A program made the position numbers and the translations under genes. A stretch of DNA of 64,000 nucleotides from Oasisia sp. SBJ-2009. Its lineage: Eukaryota; Annelida; Polychaeta; Sabellida; Siboglinidae. Under the pieces are notes generated by a model. That model was not told the origin of the DNA. It worked only from the letters and a program-made list of their open reading frames with translations, and ran no database searches. How positions within the stretch are numbered: the stretch's first letter is position 1; every line of letters starts with the position of its first letter. The stretch is taken from positions 18,244,358-18,308,357 of the forward strand of contig OZ024866.1 of assembly GCA_964017155.1 (NCBI GenBank), in the 5' to 3' direction. Shown piece after piece: positions 22,040 to 34,340 of the stretch.

Positions 22040-23291
22040 GAGGGATGGGTGAGGGGTAGAGTGATGGGTGAGGGGTAGAGGGATGGATGAGGGGTAGAGG
22101 GATGGGTGAGGGGTAGAGGGATGGATGAGGTGTAGAGGGGTGGATGAGAGGTAGAGGGATGGATGAGGGGTAGAGGGTTGGATGAGGGGTAGAGTGATGG
22201 ATGAGAGGTAGAGGGATGGATGAGGGGTAGAGGGATGGATGAGGGGTAGAGTGATGGATGAGAGGTAGAGGGATGGATGAGGGGTAGAGGGATGGGTGAG
22301 GAGTAGAGTGATGGATGAGAGGTAGAGGGATGGATGAGGGGTAGAGGGATGGGTGAGGGGTAGAGGGATGGATGAGGTGTAGAGGGGTGGATGAGAGGTA
22401 GAGGGATGGATGAGGGGTAGAGGGATGGATGAGGTGTAGAGGGGTGGATGAGAGGTAGAGGGGTGGATGAGGGGTAGAGGGATGGATGAGGTGTAGAGGG
22501 GTGGATGAGAGGTAGAGGGATGGATGAGGGGTAGAGGGATGGATGAGGGGTAGAGGGATGGATGAGAGGTAGAGGGATGGATGAGGGGTAGAGGGATGGA
22601 TGAGAGGTAGAGGGATGGATGACGGGTAGAGGGATGGATGGGGGCTAGAGGGATGGATGAGGGGTAGAGTGATGGATGAGAGGTAGAGGGATGGATGAGG
22701 GGTAGAGGGATGGATGGGGGTAGAGGGATGGATGAGAGGTAGAGGGATGGATGAGGGGTAGGGGGATGGATGGGGGTAGAGGGATGGATGAGAGGTAGAG
22801 GGATGGATGAGGGGTAGAGGGATGGATGAGGGGTAGAGTGATGGATGAGAGGTAGATGGATGGATGAGGGGTAGAGGGATGGATGAGGGGTAGAGGGATG
22901 GATGAGAGGTAGAGGGATGGATGACGGGTAGAGGGATGGATGGGGGCTAGAGGGATGGATGAGGAGTAGAGTGATGGATGAGAGGTAGAGGGATGGATGA
23001 GGGGTAGAGGGATGGATGAGGGGTAGAGGGATGGATGAGGGGTAGGGGGATGGATGGGGGTAGAGGGATGGATGAGAGGTAGAGGGATGGATGAGGGGTA
23101 GAGGGGTGGATGAGGGGTAGAGGGATGGATGAGAGGTAGAGGGATGGATGAGGGGTAGAGGGATGGATGAGGGGTAGAGGGATGGATGGGGGTAGAGGGA
23201 TGGATGAGAGGTAGAGGGATGGATGAGGGGTAGAGGGGTGGATGAGTGGTAGAGGGATGGATGAGGGGTAGAGGGATGGGTGAGAGGTAGA
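22040..23291. repeat. 19-bp G-rich minisatellite, about 65 copies
   Basis: The unit is GGATGGATGAGGGGTAGAG with variants (GAGAGG, GGGGG-TAG, GACGGG, GAGGTG) arranged in recurring blocks. Because 19 is not a multiple of 3 and the unit has no stop on the minus strand, all three minus frames stay open and give a 19-residue Pro/Ser/His-rich periodic translation. This is a by-product of the repeat and not evidence of a gene. The plus strand has closely spaced G runs. Confidence 0.96.
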
Positions 23292-23682
23292 GTGAAGGCT
23301 GGGACAGAAGCCATCTGCAGCAACTATCCGTGGCGCGCGGGGACGCATCCTTATAGCAGTGACACCAACAGAAAGGAAAGCGTAATTTGGCATTCCTTTT
23401 GTCGATGTACCCTTTTTCTTTCACTTCTGTTCCCCAGTCCATGCGTTGCCACTGATCTTTCTCCACACTGTTTGACGGCACACTACGACACTCTGGAGCA
23501 ACTTTCATCACCCCAATCAATATACAGAGGTGAGTTATTCAGCCTCTGGTGTAGCACTACAATGTCACCGAAGCAGCCTTTGTCAACTAAGCGACCTTTC
23601 ACCCTGGTGGTGCACCGGTGCCTCTATCAAGTCTCGGACTCAAGAAAGGTAGCCATTTTGTGTAGCTGGTGCATTTAACTTC

Positions 23683-24113
23683 GTTTATTACATTTAAGAC
23701 GCCCGACAGCCCAATGCAAGTATAGACAAATGTGTCCTATTTAAGCAAACACGCTTTAGTTAAGATTCGGTACCTGAAACGCCCTGCACAAACACCGAGG
23801 CCGACTGCTCTAAGGACGTACATAAAAACAATCTAGCATGCCGGGGTGATTTGTCAAATTGTCAAATTGTCACACACACACACACCGTCCCAGTGACATT
23901 CTGACACTGAGTGCATACCAATAAACATGAACGTGTGTTATTTAAAAACGTGGGTTACTCTGAGGTAAAATGCAATATCAACCAACGTTTTGGTACCCTT
24001 AAACTGTTTATGGATTACCTAATAAAGCTGATTATAAAATAATAACTAAGTTGAAATGTCTCAGAAACTATTTGAAGTATACTCGTAACATCGCACATTT
24101 ACAAGATACTTTT
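23683..24113. repeat. Dispersed duplicated segment, copy A
   Basis: GTTTATTACATTTAAGACGC to TTTACAAGATACTT matches 26138-26842 almost exactly apart from the central CA tract and an 85-bp insertion present only in copy B. Copy A holds only a few CA units near 23870. I cannot identify a coding content or a transposon family. Confidence 0.93.
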
Positions 24114-24930
24114 ACCGGTTTTAGTTTAGCGTTTAGTTAAAATAAAGTCAGTTAATTAATACAGATCAATTAACATCGGTGTTTGTTTTAGCTGAACCCG
24201 TAACAACACATATTGCAATCGTAAGACTTCTACAAACAACGTTGTTCAATGATGAGAACGAGTTATTTTAAGGACTACTATTTCCGACGAATGTCACCAG
24301 GTGAAAACATGAAATCACAGTTCCTACATGGGCAGTCGGCGCAACAGATAATAAATACGAAATATACTGCAGTTGTATAGCTATAGCTCACATTCCTCAT
24401 TTGCTTACGACACAGGTACTTATCAGCAGGCATCCGATAGGCCTATGCTATTTCCAGATATCCGCAGGCGTTTGTCGTTTGATATGCATAATTCAGTCCA
24501 TTGTAGCGATATCTAGGCTAGGAGATTCATGTGACAACTAGTTTTATCTATGTGATCTCGGTATAGACAGTCACGTCGTTCGTCATAAATGGCGAACGCA
24601 AGTCGTAGCTTGCGCATTGTTCACGTTAATGTCCCAGTTATCACCAGCAGCATTATATAAATCTAGTCGGTACATTGTTATGTTCAATCAACCAGTCAGC
24701 TTTTTCAGAACATTATTACCAATCCCCTTCCCCCCAGAAAATTAGCAGCAAGCCTAATTTTGCGCGCCACAGAGACGGAAACTGTCCAAACCGACTAATA
24801 TTAATGCTAGCTTCACAGAACAATTTACACAAAATATCGCGTGAAATTGAAATGTCGTTCGTGATATTAAAGTAACGCTGCGTTCAACTTGAAGCAAAAT
24901 TGTTTGCACGATCAGGAAAATACAGGAATG
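24114..24930. other. Intergenic, no gene seen
   Basis: AT-rich sequence without recognisable features. Confidence 0.5.
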
Positions 24931-24935
24931 TTTAA

Positions 24936-25474
24936 AGGGATACTCCAGTCAGTGAGAGGTTCACAGTATTAACTTACATAATATGTATAATATTTTGGTT
25001 GTGCTTAGTAATTGTGCATAAAGGCCGTTAATAAACAGCTAGTTATAGCTTAATGGTATCAAAACATGCTATCTTAAATTCAGGGCGTTGCCATCTTGAG
25101 GCACAGAACCAGTGACGTAAGACGAATCGCTTACGTCATTGGCGCATTGTTGAAAAAAGGCAAGGATTGGCGGAATCTTCGGTAAATATTGTGATAGTGA
25201 CGTAAGCAATCCGTCACGTACTGGATACATGAAATACCAATGGACAGACATAGGATGTTCGAACGTGCATGCGCCAGTGACGTAAGCGGTTCACGTCACT
25301 GGCGCATAACTCTCAAGATGGCAGCGCCCTGAATCCAACATGGAGTGTTTTTTTTACAATTATACTGTAATTAATTGTTTATTAACGATCTTTTTGCACA
25401 ATTACTATGCACAACCAATATATTATTCATATGTAAGTAAATGTTGTGACTCTCTCATTGACTGGAGTATCCCT
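24936..25474. mobile_element. Kolobok/T2-like MITE with long terminal inverted repeats
   Basis: A 539-bp element lies between TTAA at 24932-24935 and 25475-25478. The ends are AGGGATACTCCAGTCAGTGA and its inverted partner TCATTGACTGGAGTATCCCT. Inverted similarity continues inward over about 200 bp, reaching CAGGGCGTTGCCATCTTGAG (25081) and its mirror CTCAAGATGGCAGCGCCCTG (25313). TTAA targets with ends beginning AGG resemble Kolobok/T2 MITEs. There is no coding sequence, so it would depend on a transposase elsewhere. Confidence 0.85.
25271..25305. other. Perfect 13-bp hairpin with CRE-like arms inside the MITE
   Basis: GCGCCAGTGACGT (25271-25283) and ACGTCACTGGCGC (25293-25305) are exact inverted repeats around a 9-nt loop. 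The other arm of the MITE holds a similar imperfect hairpin near 25110-25145. TGACGT cores match CREB/ATF half sites; any regulatory role is speculative. Confidence 0.75.
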
Positions 25475-25478
25475 TTAA

Positions 25479-26137
25479 AGAATCACGTTTATTAACATGC
25501 ACACATATGCTCATCGTTGCACATACTTGTGCAACAGGCGTGCGTTTTAATTAATGCAATATTAGCTCAGAAACGTGCTGAACCTTTTGGTACATAACAA
25601 CTAAATAATTGATCGGCTTAATGTGGAACCAATAATTTAAGGTTAATGTCACGCCTGGCATTGTAACACACCTTCCATTTCGAGTCGCATTCAAATTATT
25701 TTATAATCGGTACTTCGTGCATTTGCTAATTTCATGTCGTCCGTTTGCTGATGAAACAATGAAATATGACGTCATGTTATATTATATTACGCGGCGTTTC
25801 ACATTCTTGCCCAGTTTGGCATAAACTATTTGTCTCGCATGCATCTGATGTGGGCAGAACAATAAAGGACAGTTCGACGTCTTTGTACACTCATGGCGAC
25901 CCATCCTAGTATGGCTCGCGACCCACTTGCGGAACTGCAGGTTTAATTGATTTACCGCAGACTGAACAAGTTTTAATATTGATTACTTTCAATATTTATT
26001 TTATCATACAATGCATTTGTATTCAGTTAAAGAAACCTTGCTATATTACACAAAATAACAATTATATATCAAAATGTCTTATTTATTATAAAGTTTATAT
26101 AAGCATCTTTGAAAAAAGTAATAAATACCAGTATATA
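25479..26137. other. Intergenic, no gene seen
   Basis: GCGACCC words near 25894-25932 faintly recall internal Charlie MITE sequence, but no terminus is present. Confidence 0.4.
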
Positions 26138-26842
<705 letters not shown>

Positions 26843-27045
26843 AAGATATTTACAAGATATATAAGAAAAAACTTACATTTGATTTCGTCATGTTTTCTAT
26901 AAATACTGGAGTTTTCACATATTTTTTCTGCTTTAGGTACGATACCGGTATAACATTTTACTATGAAAAACATTTTAAAATGTCCACATCTTTCTTCACC
27001 TTTTCTCGTAATTAACAGTATGTCTGATTTAAGCCCCTCGCTGTT

Positions 27046-27266
27046 GGATCACGGCTACCACCCGACCTCAGTCTACCAGATTACTTCCTCTTGGGTTAGT
27101 TGAAGTAGATAATCTACCAGGGCAACCCTGACACAATCGCGAGACTGACGCAAAACATCAGGAGAGAAATAAGGAGAATTCTAAGAGACATGTTGGAGAG
27201 AGTTGTGAATAAGTTTAATGTTGGGATGACAGCCGTGATCTAGCAACAAAGGGCTTGGACTGTTCA
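27046..27266 (+). pseudogene. Tc1/mariner-type transposase C-terminal relic
   Basis: One reading frame gives PPDLSLPDYFLLG, then YQGNPDTIARLTQNIRREI, RDMLERVVNKFNVGMTA and QQRAWTVH, interrupted by three in-frame stops. This matches the end of DDE transposases of the Tc1/mariner superfamily, in which the third catalytic Asp lies in the P-D-Y/F-F-L segment. The N-terminal DNA-binding part and the first two catalytic residues are absent. Confidence 0.7.
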
Positions 27267-28669
27267 TGTATTTAATTACTAGAACATGTGACGAAAATGA
27301 GCACATTTAAACAAATGCTTTTCACAGTAAAACTTAAAGGGTGGTATCACCCCTAGCAGAACAATCATGGGAAAACTGCAACATTTGTAGTAAATATGGC
27401 AAAATTAAAAGTGTCAGTTTTTCTGGACGTCTGGTTATTTTCAATAGTTTAAAAACCGAAATGTCCCATTACCGAAACGTCCAATTATCGAAATACCCTC
27501 GTACCAAACAATCCTTTTACCAAAATATTTATCGCTCATGTGGATACCTGTTTTGTTAATGTGTCCTTTACCCAAATGCCATGGATTCGTCTAGCCGTGC
27601 GCCCGATTACTTCCGTTATAAACGATCCGTTAAATTTAGTGCAAGAAGAATTAAATTACATTCTGAGAATATCCTTCTTTTAAGGGCGTGCTGTCTAGAC
27701 CTGTTTAATATGCCCCGTGCTATGGCTCCAATAGACATTTGGGATATGTAAGCCCGTTGCAATTTTTGCAATTTCAAAGATACCAAAGATATGGTAAACA
27801 ATACATTGAGTTTCAAACAAAGGTTTAAGATACAATGTCCCATTTCCCCACGTTCAACACAAAATACTTCCTAATACAAATAATTACTATGCTGGCTATT
27901 AGCTGATTAAAGCTGTGCACCAGCCGGCATTGCGTGTAGACGTGTTGACCTACATTGTATAATCAACGCCTTAGGCTCCCTGTTAGACTGGAGCTTCATT
28001 CACGCAATCATTGATGCACAGACATCAGTTGAGGTATCTAGGTTGCTTAGCAAACTCCGTCAAGCGGTCAACAAACTGACTACGTGCTTTTCGTCGTAAT
28101 TTCGTTGAAAATCTGGTTTCAGAAGATTGTCTTTGTGGCAAAAACGTAAGGACACTTTGTAGAAGTGCCAGGTGTATGCAATGATGTTTGCACTAGGACT
28201 GCGGTGCAGTGGAAATATAATTCATATGCTTAACTGTTATCAACGCTGTTGGCAAAGGGAACGTGTATCGAAGATCTCATGCATAATGTTTATTGTGACA
28301 TGAAGCAAACTGCGACGTACTGGATACATCATTAATCGTGAAATGTGTATCTTTATTGGTTTGGTTGTGTCCACAAGAAGGATGATAGATTTCATTGTAT
28401 TGTCTTTCGTGGCCATTTGTTACACACAGCACTGACATTTATGAACTTTTTGATCTATTTTATGACGTTCTGTACGCTGCCATAAACGCATATCTATGTT
28501 CGTGGCCGAACTTACCCAGTGTGTTATGATAATGATATAATCCTAACAATGAAAGAGAAAGACACTGCACACAAAGCATGGACATGCCCACTTAGAAGGT
28601 TCACTTACGTTACTTCTACCATTTCCGTAAACTGTGGATAATTTCCAACTTGCTTTAAAAAAGAAACAG
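27267..28669. other. Intergenic, no gene seen
   Basis: AT-rich with no recognised gene. Any ends of the mariner element were not identifiable. Confidence 0.45.
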
Positions 28670-29125
28670 GTTTGTTCGTGCGTATAAAAAGGGGGATACA
28701 CGAAATGTGTGCAATCACAGACCTATATTATCTCCTGTTTAGCAAAGTTTTCGAAAATAAGTAGTATACAACTCGTCATATGAGCATAATTTCGGACGGC
28801 CTACGTGGATTTGCGAAGTGCAGAAGCACGGTGAATAATCTAGTGTGTTACTTGAATGCCATTTCTGAATATATTGACTACAGGACACAGGTTGAATGTA
28901 TTTATTGGACTTCAGTAAAGCCTAAAGTAAAGTAAGTATGCTACCATTTGCTAATTCATAAGCCTAAATGGCAAGGTTGTTTCAGGCAATGTATAGAAGG
29001 GTGCAGTCTTACCACGTCAACCGGACACAACTCGTGGTCACGGAAGTCTGTGCATCCGACTGGGGTCCGGTTATGTCCGTTGAACACGAGAAATGTCATT
29101 GTATGCCGATGATTAAAAAATCTTC
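28670..29125 (+). pseudogene. Decayed LINE reverse transcriptase fragment
   Basis: Frame-broken pieces in the right order indicate an RT: VRIKKGD with CNHRP (equivalent of the YKKGD ... NYRP region), then ISDGLRGFAKCRSTVNNLV and YLNAISEYIDYRTQVE, then YHVNRTQLVVTEV, then a YADD box near 29105 followed at once by a stop. A CR1/Jockey-type LINE fits best. Several domains are deleted. Confidence 0.65.
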
Positions 29126-29370
29126 AAAAAAATGACGACTAAGGTAGCGCAGAAGAATTTAGACATTGTGTGTATTTGCTCTGAGACATGGCATTTTAGA
29201 AGTAGCATTAAAAAATGCTGCGCGTTGTCGGTCACCAACACAAAGAAACGTATAACCTCTGACTACACGATGTCAAACCAGTATCTGCCCAAGGTCCCTG
29301 CTATCGAAGATCACCGTCTCAGTATGACCAGGAGTGGTCATTTTAACTTTGTAACTTTAGCCAGTTAGGT

Positions 29371-30330
29371 CGCTGCGCTCCAGCACACATTTCGTCACTG
29401 GGGTGATAGAGCTTTCAGCGTGGCAGCCCCAAGTCTATGGAACGCGCTACACGCAGTATCTGACATTAACATCTGCTACCACTGCTACTTTCAAAGTATA
29501 ACCAAAGGTCTAGGTCCGCTATAGCTACTTCCCGTTATAGCTACTTCCCGTTATAGCTACAGTTTGTTCCCGTTATAGCTGCTGGTTAAGTTTGACAGGC
29601 AAACTAGTCCCGTTATATCTACTTATTTAATTACACAATTCAGGAGGGGACAGCAAGAGGGAGCATTAACTGTTTCAGATTACTGTAAGATTTCTACATG
29701 AAATGTATTAATGAAGGACACATTTTAAAAGTCATAAGAATGGTATATAGATGTAACTGTCAGTTATTTGAAATGGAAAATATACCATAAAACACCTGTG
29801 CAAAACATTTTTTTCAAAAGACAACTACATTGTACTGAGTACAGAACTGCATTTATCAAAAGGTAATGAATGTCATCAATTATTCTTGTTATGTGGTGGC
29901 ATCATGTTTAGCAGCCATGAACTGGAAGATGTTCACAAACTTGGAATTCCATCCCTCATCATGGTTGTTTGTTCATTTGTCAGTTTCTGTGTAGACATTC
30001 CATATGTCCATGGTAATTTTTGAATCATCACCAAGCTATGTCTCCACAAAGTACATGTTACAAATTATCACTGGAATTTGTGGAAATTCCTCAGTGGGAC
30101 ACACTTACATAAAAACAGTCCACCCCTCATGGACATCAGCTGGATGGAGATGAAATAGTTAATGCTCCCTTATCTTGTTACATTGTAAATTGGAGAAATA
30201 GAAAAGTAGCTATAACGGGACTAGTTTGCCTGTCAAACTTAACGAGTAGCTACAACGGGAAGTAGCTATAGCGGGAAGTAGCTATAACGGGAAGACACCA
30301 AACCAAAGAGATACCTATTTTCAAGAATGT
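29371..30330 (+). pseudogene. LINE ORF2 C-terminal relic, interrupted by a MITE
   Basis: The frame VAALQHTFRHWGDRAFSV followed by AAPSLWNALHAV (about 29374-29457) is the conserved WNALP-type tail of CR1/L2-like LINE proteins. The tail continues with TTTCAAAG up to 29507. After the MITE it resumes from 30309 with AGATACCTATTTTCAAG, which supplies the expected FK-xx-K-xx-LF ending. An internal stop and the missing upstream domains show that it is dead. Confidence 0.65.
29508..30300. mobile_element. MITE with 8-bp TSD and subterminal repeats (hAT/P-like)
   Basis: A 793-bp element is flanked by the exact direct repeat AACCAAAG at 29500-29507 and 30301-30308. Its roughly 100-bp inverted ends each hold three to four near-tandem copies of a 16-bp motif, TTCCCGTTATAGCTAC, followed by the shared block AAGTTTGACAGGCAAACTAG. 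An 8-bp duplication is typical of hAT and P superfamily elements. There is no transposase gene. The clustered subterminal motifs look like an array of transposase-binding sites. Confidence 0.88.
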
Positions 30331-30880
30331 TTTGCACAACGCTGTGGGCATGTATATCAAACATTCATGATAAATGAAAACAAAAAAATCTTTAAAATGG
30401 CTAAGACACTGGCTGTTTGTAATTAGAAGCAAGGTGTTCTTGGATATTAGCATGCATGCTCACTGGAACTAATGCGATTAGACAAGTAAGACACTTCCTA
30501 ATGACAATATAGCTTTCTTTATACACTTTTCTCAGATTCAAGCAACTGCATCTATACACATTACAAATAATGTATGGGGATTCCAACATCGAATGATCGT
30601 ATTCAAAGTTCAAAGCGTGCAAATGTGGATAAGGAAATTACAGTTTTGAAAACCAGAAAATCCAGCTCATTATAAATTAGGAACTTGTGAACCGATAGCC
30701 CAGTAAGGATCAAAGACAGTCAGATGACGCACAACCAATAATTGTTCTTCCACTTTCAATTTAACTTTCATCGCTATACTACAACACAGCATTAACAGGA
30801 ATTTGTTTAGTAAATTACATGTTTTATTTCCAATTTTACCAGTGTTCCCCTTTTCGTGCATTCTCTCCCTCTCCCTCGCA

Positions 30881-30963
30881 CACGCGCACGCGCACGCGCA
30901 CGCACACACGCACGCATACACACACATACACACACACGCATGCATAAGCGCACACACGCACAT
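30881..30963. repeat. CA/CG microsatellite
   Basis: Mixed CACACG and CGCA dinucleotide steps. Alternating purine-pyrimidine sequence of this kind can adopt Z-DNA. Confidence 0.9.
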
Positions 30964-31417
30964 GTTATTTGCACATTATGCCGGCAATAGCAATGAAAAC
31001 GAACCACTCATTCGTTGACGATACATAATTTAACGTCCATCTGTGATCGGTCCGCTGTTATTGTGACAGTGTTAATGGCTGACGCAGATATTCGCGACGT
31101 TTGTGTGGCCAGTAAATCAACAGCAACATTGGCGAGAAACTTCTCATTTGGGTCCGTTTAACTTGTCGTGAAAGATACACAATATACAATTTCCAGGGAG
31201 TGCAAGTCAGGCGTCTAGTCCACATACATGCCACAATTTTGAAACGGCAATCCGTATTTTTGACCTAAAATTATGTAAAAATCCGTATTTATCCGTATCA
31301 TATACACATTTGTCGGGCATGCCATAACAGCACATGTATATACAACTGCACAATTTTATTACTCTCATAATCGCAACAAACTACCCTACATTCACAGACG
31401 ACAACACTCTTGAATCT

Positions 31418-33010
31418 TCACTGCGGCTGAACATCAGCTGCATGAGTCGCCGATTTCGCCAGTCTCAGCATCTCAGCTGACACAGCCAACTGGTGGCAAG
31501 GACTGTCAATGTTCAGCTTGCACTGAAGGTATGCAGTGATGGTGTCAGCGTTCAAACGGTGCCGAACATCTGTATGAACTTTCCGTAATATGGAAAACAT
31601 CCTCTCCACGTCAGCGTTGCTGTGTGGGAGGCAGAGAAGTGGCGACATCACCTTCGCCAGCAGCGGGAAGCGAATGACATGCATCGGTGTCTTTATCGTG
31701 AAGACCTCGGACCAGACCTGGTCGATCGGTCGTGCTGAGCCATCCTCCATAAGCCTAATGGCGTCGTTGCCCAACAGCTGAAAGTCCTCGTACTCATCTT
31801 TCAGTTGTTCCGGATCGACGTCGGGGGCAAAGCGGGATGCAAGACGCACAATCGGCTCATACGTGAGATTCTCACGAGCTGCTTGGTCGAGAATACCCAG
31901 GTCACGCAAAACTGGACCATCAAAGGGAAACTTGGCGACCATCTTGCGCACTACCGCACAGTAGAACGCTCGCACATCACTGATGAAGGCCGCCTGCACA
32001 GCTGGCGCAACTTCGTCATCTTCCAAGAAGGCGCGCACCTTCATGCCGACGGCAATGGTCGAGTCACCTTGCTGAATCCCGCGATCGCTGTAGTCGATGG
32101 TGCGTAGATCCGCCACATTGCGGATGTGGCGAAGCTGGACAAACTTGACGAGCAGCTTCCGCAGTAGCCGGTCCATCTCCGGAATGAGTACACCGACCTT
32201 AGACTCTTCGTTCTGAAAGAGTCGGTTAAACTCATTCAGGAAAGGGAGGGCGTACTGCAGAAACAGCAGCGTCATCGTTGTCAGTGGCTTGCTGAGGCGC
32301 TCATGGATGCGCCGGATGCGCCCAGGCCGCTCCACGTCGTCGTGGCTCGCGAAGTAGCTCGTCAACGCAGGCAGTTGGTTGAGCACACGGTTGATGACCC
32401 TCTCGAGCGACAGCCAGCGCGTCGGGCAGTGCTTCAAGATGACCGCGTCATCCACATCCACGAAGGCCTGAAACTCCTTGTAGTCCTCACGACGTTTAGA
32501 ACTGGAACCGAACACATGCCATATATACATAAATGTGTATGCTTTATAAATATATGTAATTTTTATAGAAATATTTACACATTTATTATGAATAATAAGT
32601 CCCAGTATTACAATAACGTAGGTTTTCAACAGTTGATTTTAAATCATGAACACTATGATTTTACCACACTTTTTATAACATTCGTAGCCTGAAAAAAGTG
32701 ATACATTTTTGATTTGTTTTTAACCTGTGCTCGAAGTGGTAGTAGATGTCCACAAGTAAGTCATCGACTGGCGTGGACAGAGTACTGATGCCCGCACCAG
32801 CATACAGGCTGGCAAGGTGACAGATGCAGCCGATGGTGAAGATGGCTTGCTGTTTCTCCCGAACTCGAGACAGCACCGAATTGCGAGCTCCGAGCATTAC
32901 GTTGCAATTGTCGCTCGCAAAAGCCACACAGTTCTCCCAAGGGATGTCAAGGTTGCTACAATATAGACGTAGTAGTTGTCTTCTCGCATGCCGACTCTCG
33001 CTTGCTACGT
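31418..33010 (-). CDS. hAT-type transposase gene, two exons, 5' end not resolved
   Basis: The coding parts are 31418-32501 (3' exon, stop at 31418-31420) and 32725 to about 33010 (5' exon). The 5' exon gives RRQLLRLYC, IPWENCVAFASDNCNVMLG, then IGCICHLASLYAGAG and YYHFEH; the 3' exon continues in frame with SKRREDYKEF, LKHCPTRWLSLERVINRVL and ends with the hAT dimerisation signature LPHSNADVERMFSILRKVH. This is the RNase H-like catalytic region and C-terminal dimerisation domain of an hAT-family protein. The zinc-finger N-terminus is not visible, so the gene is truncated or has further exons upstream of 33010. About 360 C-terminal codons are free of stops, which is unusual beside the decayed relics nearby. 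It may be a young transposon or a domesticated gene. Confidence 0.78.
32502..32724 (-). other. GT-AG intron in the hAT-type gene
   Basis: On the minus strand the donor is CACAG|GTTAAAAAC and the acceptor is GGTTCCAG|TTCTAAACG. Splicing at phase 2 restores a Ser codon and a continuous conserved reading frame across 223 bp of AT-rich sequence. Confidence 0.8.
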
Positions 33011-34226
33011 GACTTCGCCGAGAACGAGAAGATAGTCTGGTGAAATGTTACGCCATGCCATTGCTCGAAGCCGTCAGGATTATTTAACAGGTTTACGTGT
33101 TTAATAATTATAAGAAATGTGTATACAGTAGCTATGGTTTTTATAACTAGATTATGTTATAGAATATCTGCAAACAAACTAAAAAGTAGAAAAATAAACA
33201 TTTAGATGGAAAACTTAGAACATTTGTTTTTCTGCTTAAGTAGACCGAAGTTTAATTTTCAATAATTTGTATAGTAAAGCAAGACTTGTGTGTGATAACA
33301 CGTGTATCCTTATTTAACTTGTTATTTCAAAGCCGGTGTTCATCTACCGCACCTGACTACACCCAACATACAAACCATGCACCTATTGGGGTCCGGTAAC
33401 AGTAGGATGCTTCGTGAAATAGATTCTTTTGTTCATCTCATATAAAATCCATACCCATTACTGAAGGATAAATAGTACTGAAAGACAACATTATTCGAAT
33501 ACAATTGTTAAGACAATGTTAGTATCTGGACAAAATACCGAAATGGTCATTACTGATTTATTGACGCTTTACTTGGAATGATAACAAACATAACAAATGT
33601 ATTATTGAGGGCAAGTAAAAACAGATGATTTTAAACAAGCGCATGTAAACCCACTTATTAAATGGGGGGCTGAAACGTTTGAACAATCACTGCACAAAAA
33701 CAATGATACAGCACTGAGAGGATATGCGACCATGATCTGATGAGCACGAACCCACAGTATATTTTATATAATTTTTTAAACATTGATTATAATTGCCTGT
33801 GGTCGCTGCCATTGCCCTCAAAATAATCATGCACAAATCACGTGTGTGCTTGTTCGAAATACAAAAGTGAAATTAAATTACAACAACGTAAATAACCAAT
33901 GGAAGAATTTCAAACTCGACACGATTCAGACCTCTTAAATATTCATGAAGCCTAAACTCGCATCGTTTTGGCATACGGTATAGAAATTGAACAAAACGCA
34001 ACAGAAACTTATTCAACTTTAGTGTTTCTACCGGCTATATGAAAAAAGATACTACTGTGCCATGACCCAAAACTACGAGATGCTTCATGATAGTACAAGC
34101 AAGGTATTTCATTAAATGAAAATGAATGGTGCACATTTAACAAAAATAAAGTACAGTTACACATAAACGTTATACATGTATAAGTAGGTAACGTTTCGCA
34201 TGACTAACTTGTGTATGTGACTGTTT
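33011..34226. other. Intergenic, no gene seen
   Basis: May contain the 5' part of the hAT-type gene, but I could not recognise an exon. Confidence 0.4.
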
Positions 34227-34255
34227 GTGTGTGCGTGCGTGTGTGTACGTGTGTG

Positions 34256-34307
<52 letters not shown>

Positions 34308-34340
34308 TGTGTGTGCATGTGCGTGTGTGCGTGTGCGGGC
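34227..34340. repeat. (GT)n/(GTGC)n microsatellite
   Basis: GT steps surround a core of about 12 GTGC tetramers. Confidence 0.95.

Noticed and set aside
22037..23520. Pro/Ser/His-rich proteins of 148-428 residues
   Set aside because: Frames produced by a 19-bp repeat without stop codons; all three minus frames are open.
23529..23540. Strong donor-like CAGAG|GTGAGT as an exon end
   Set aside because: No matching acceptor or recognisable coding sequence upstream; probably chance.
25890..25935. Charlie-type hAT fragment (GCGACCC words)
   Set aside because: Too short and without either terminus, unlike the better match at 18428.
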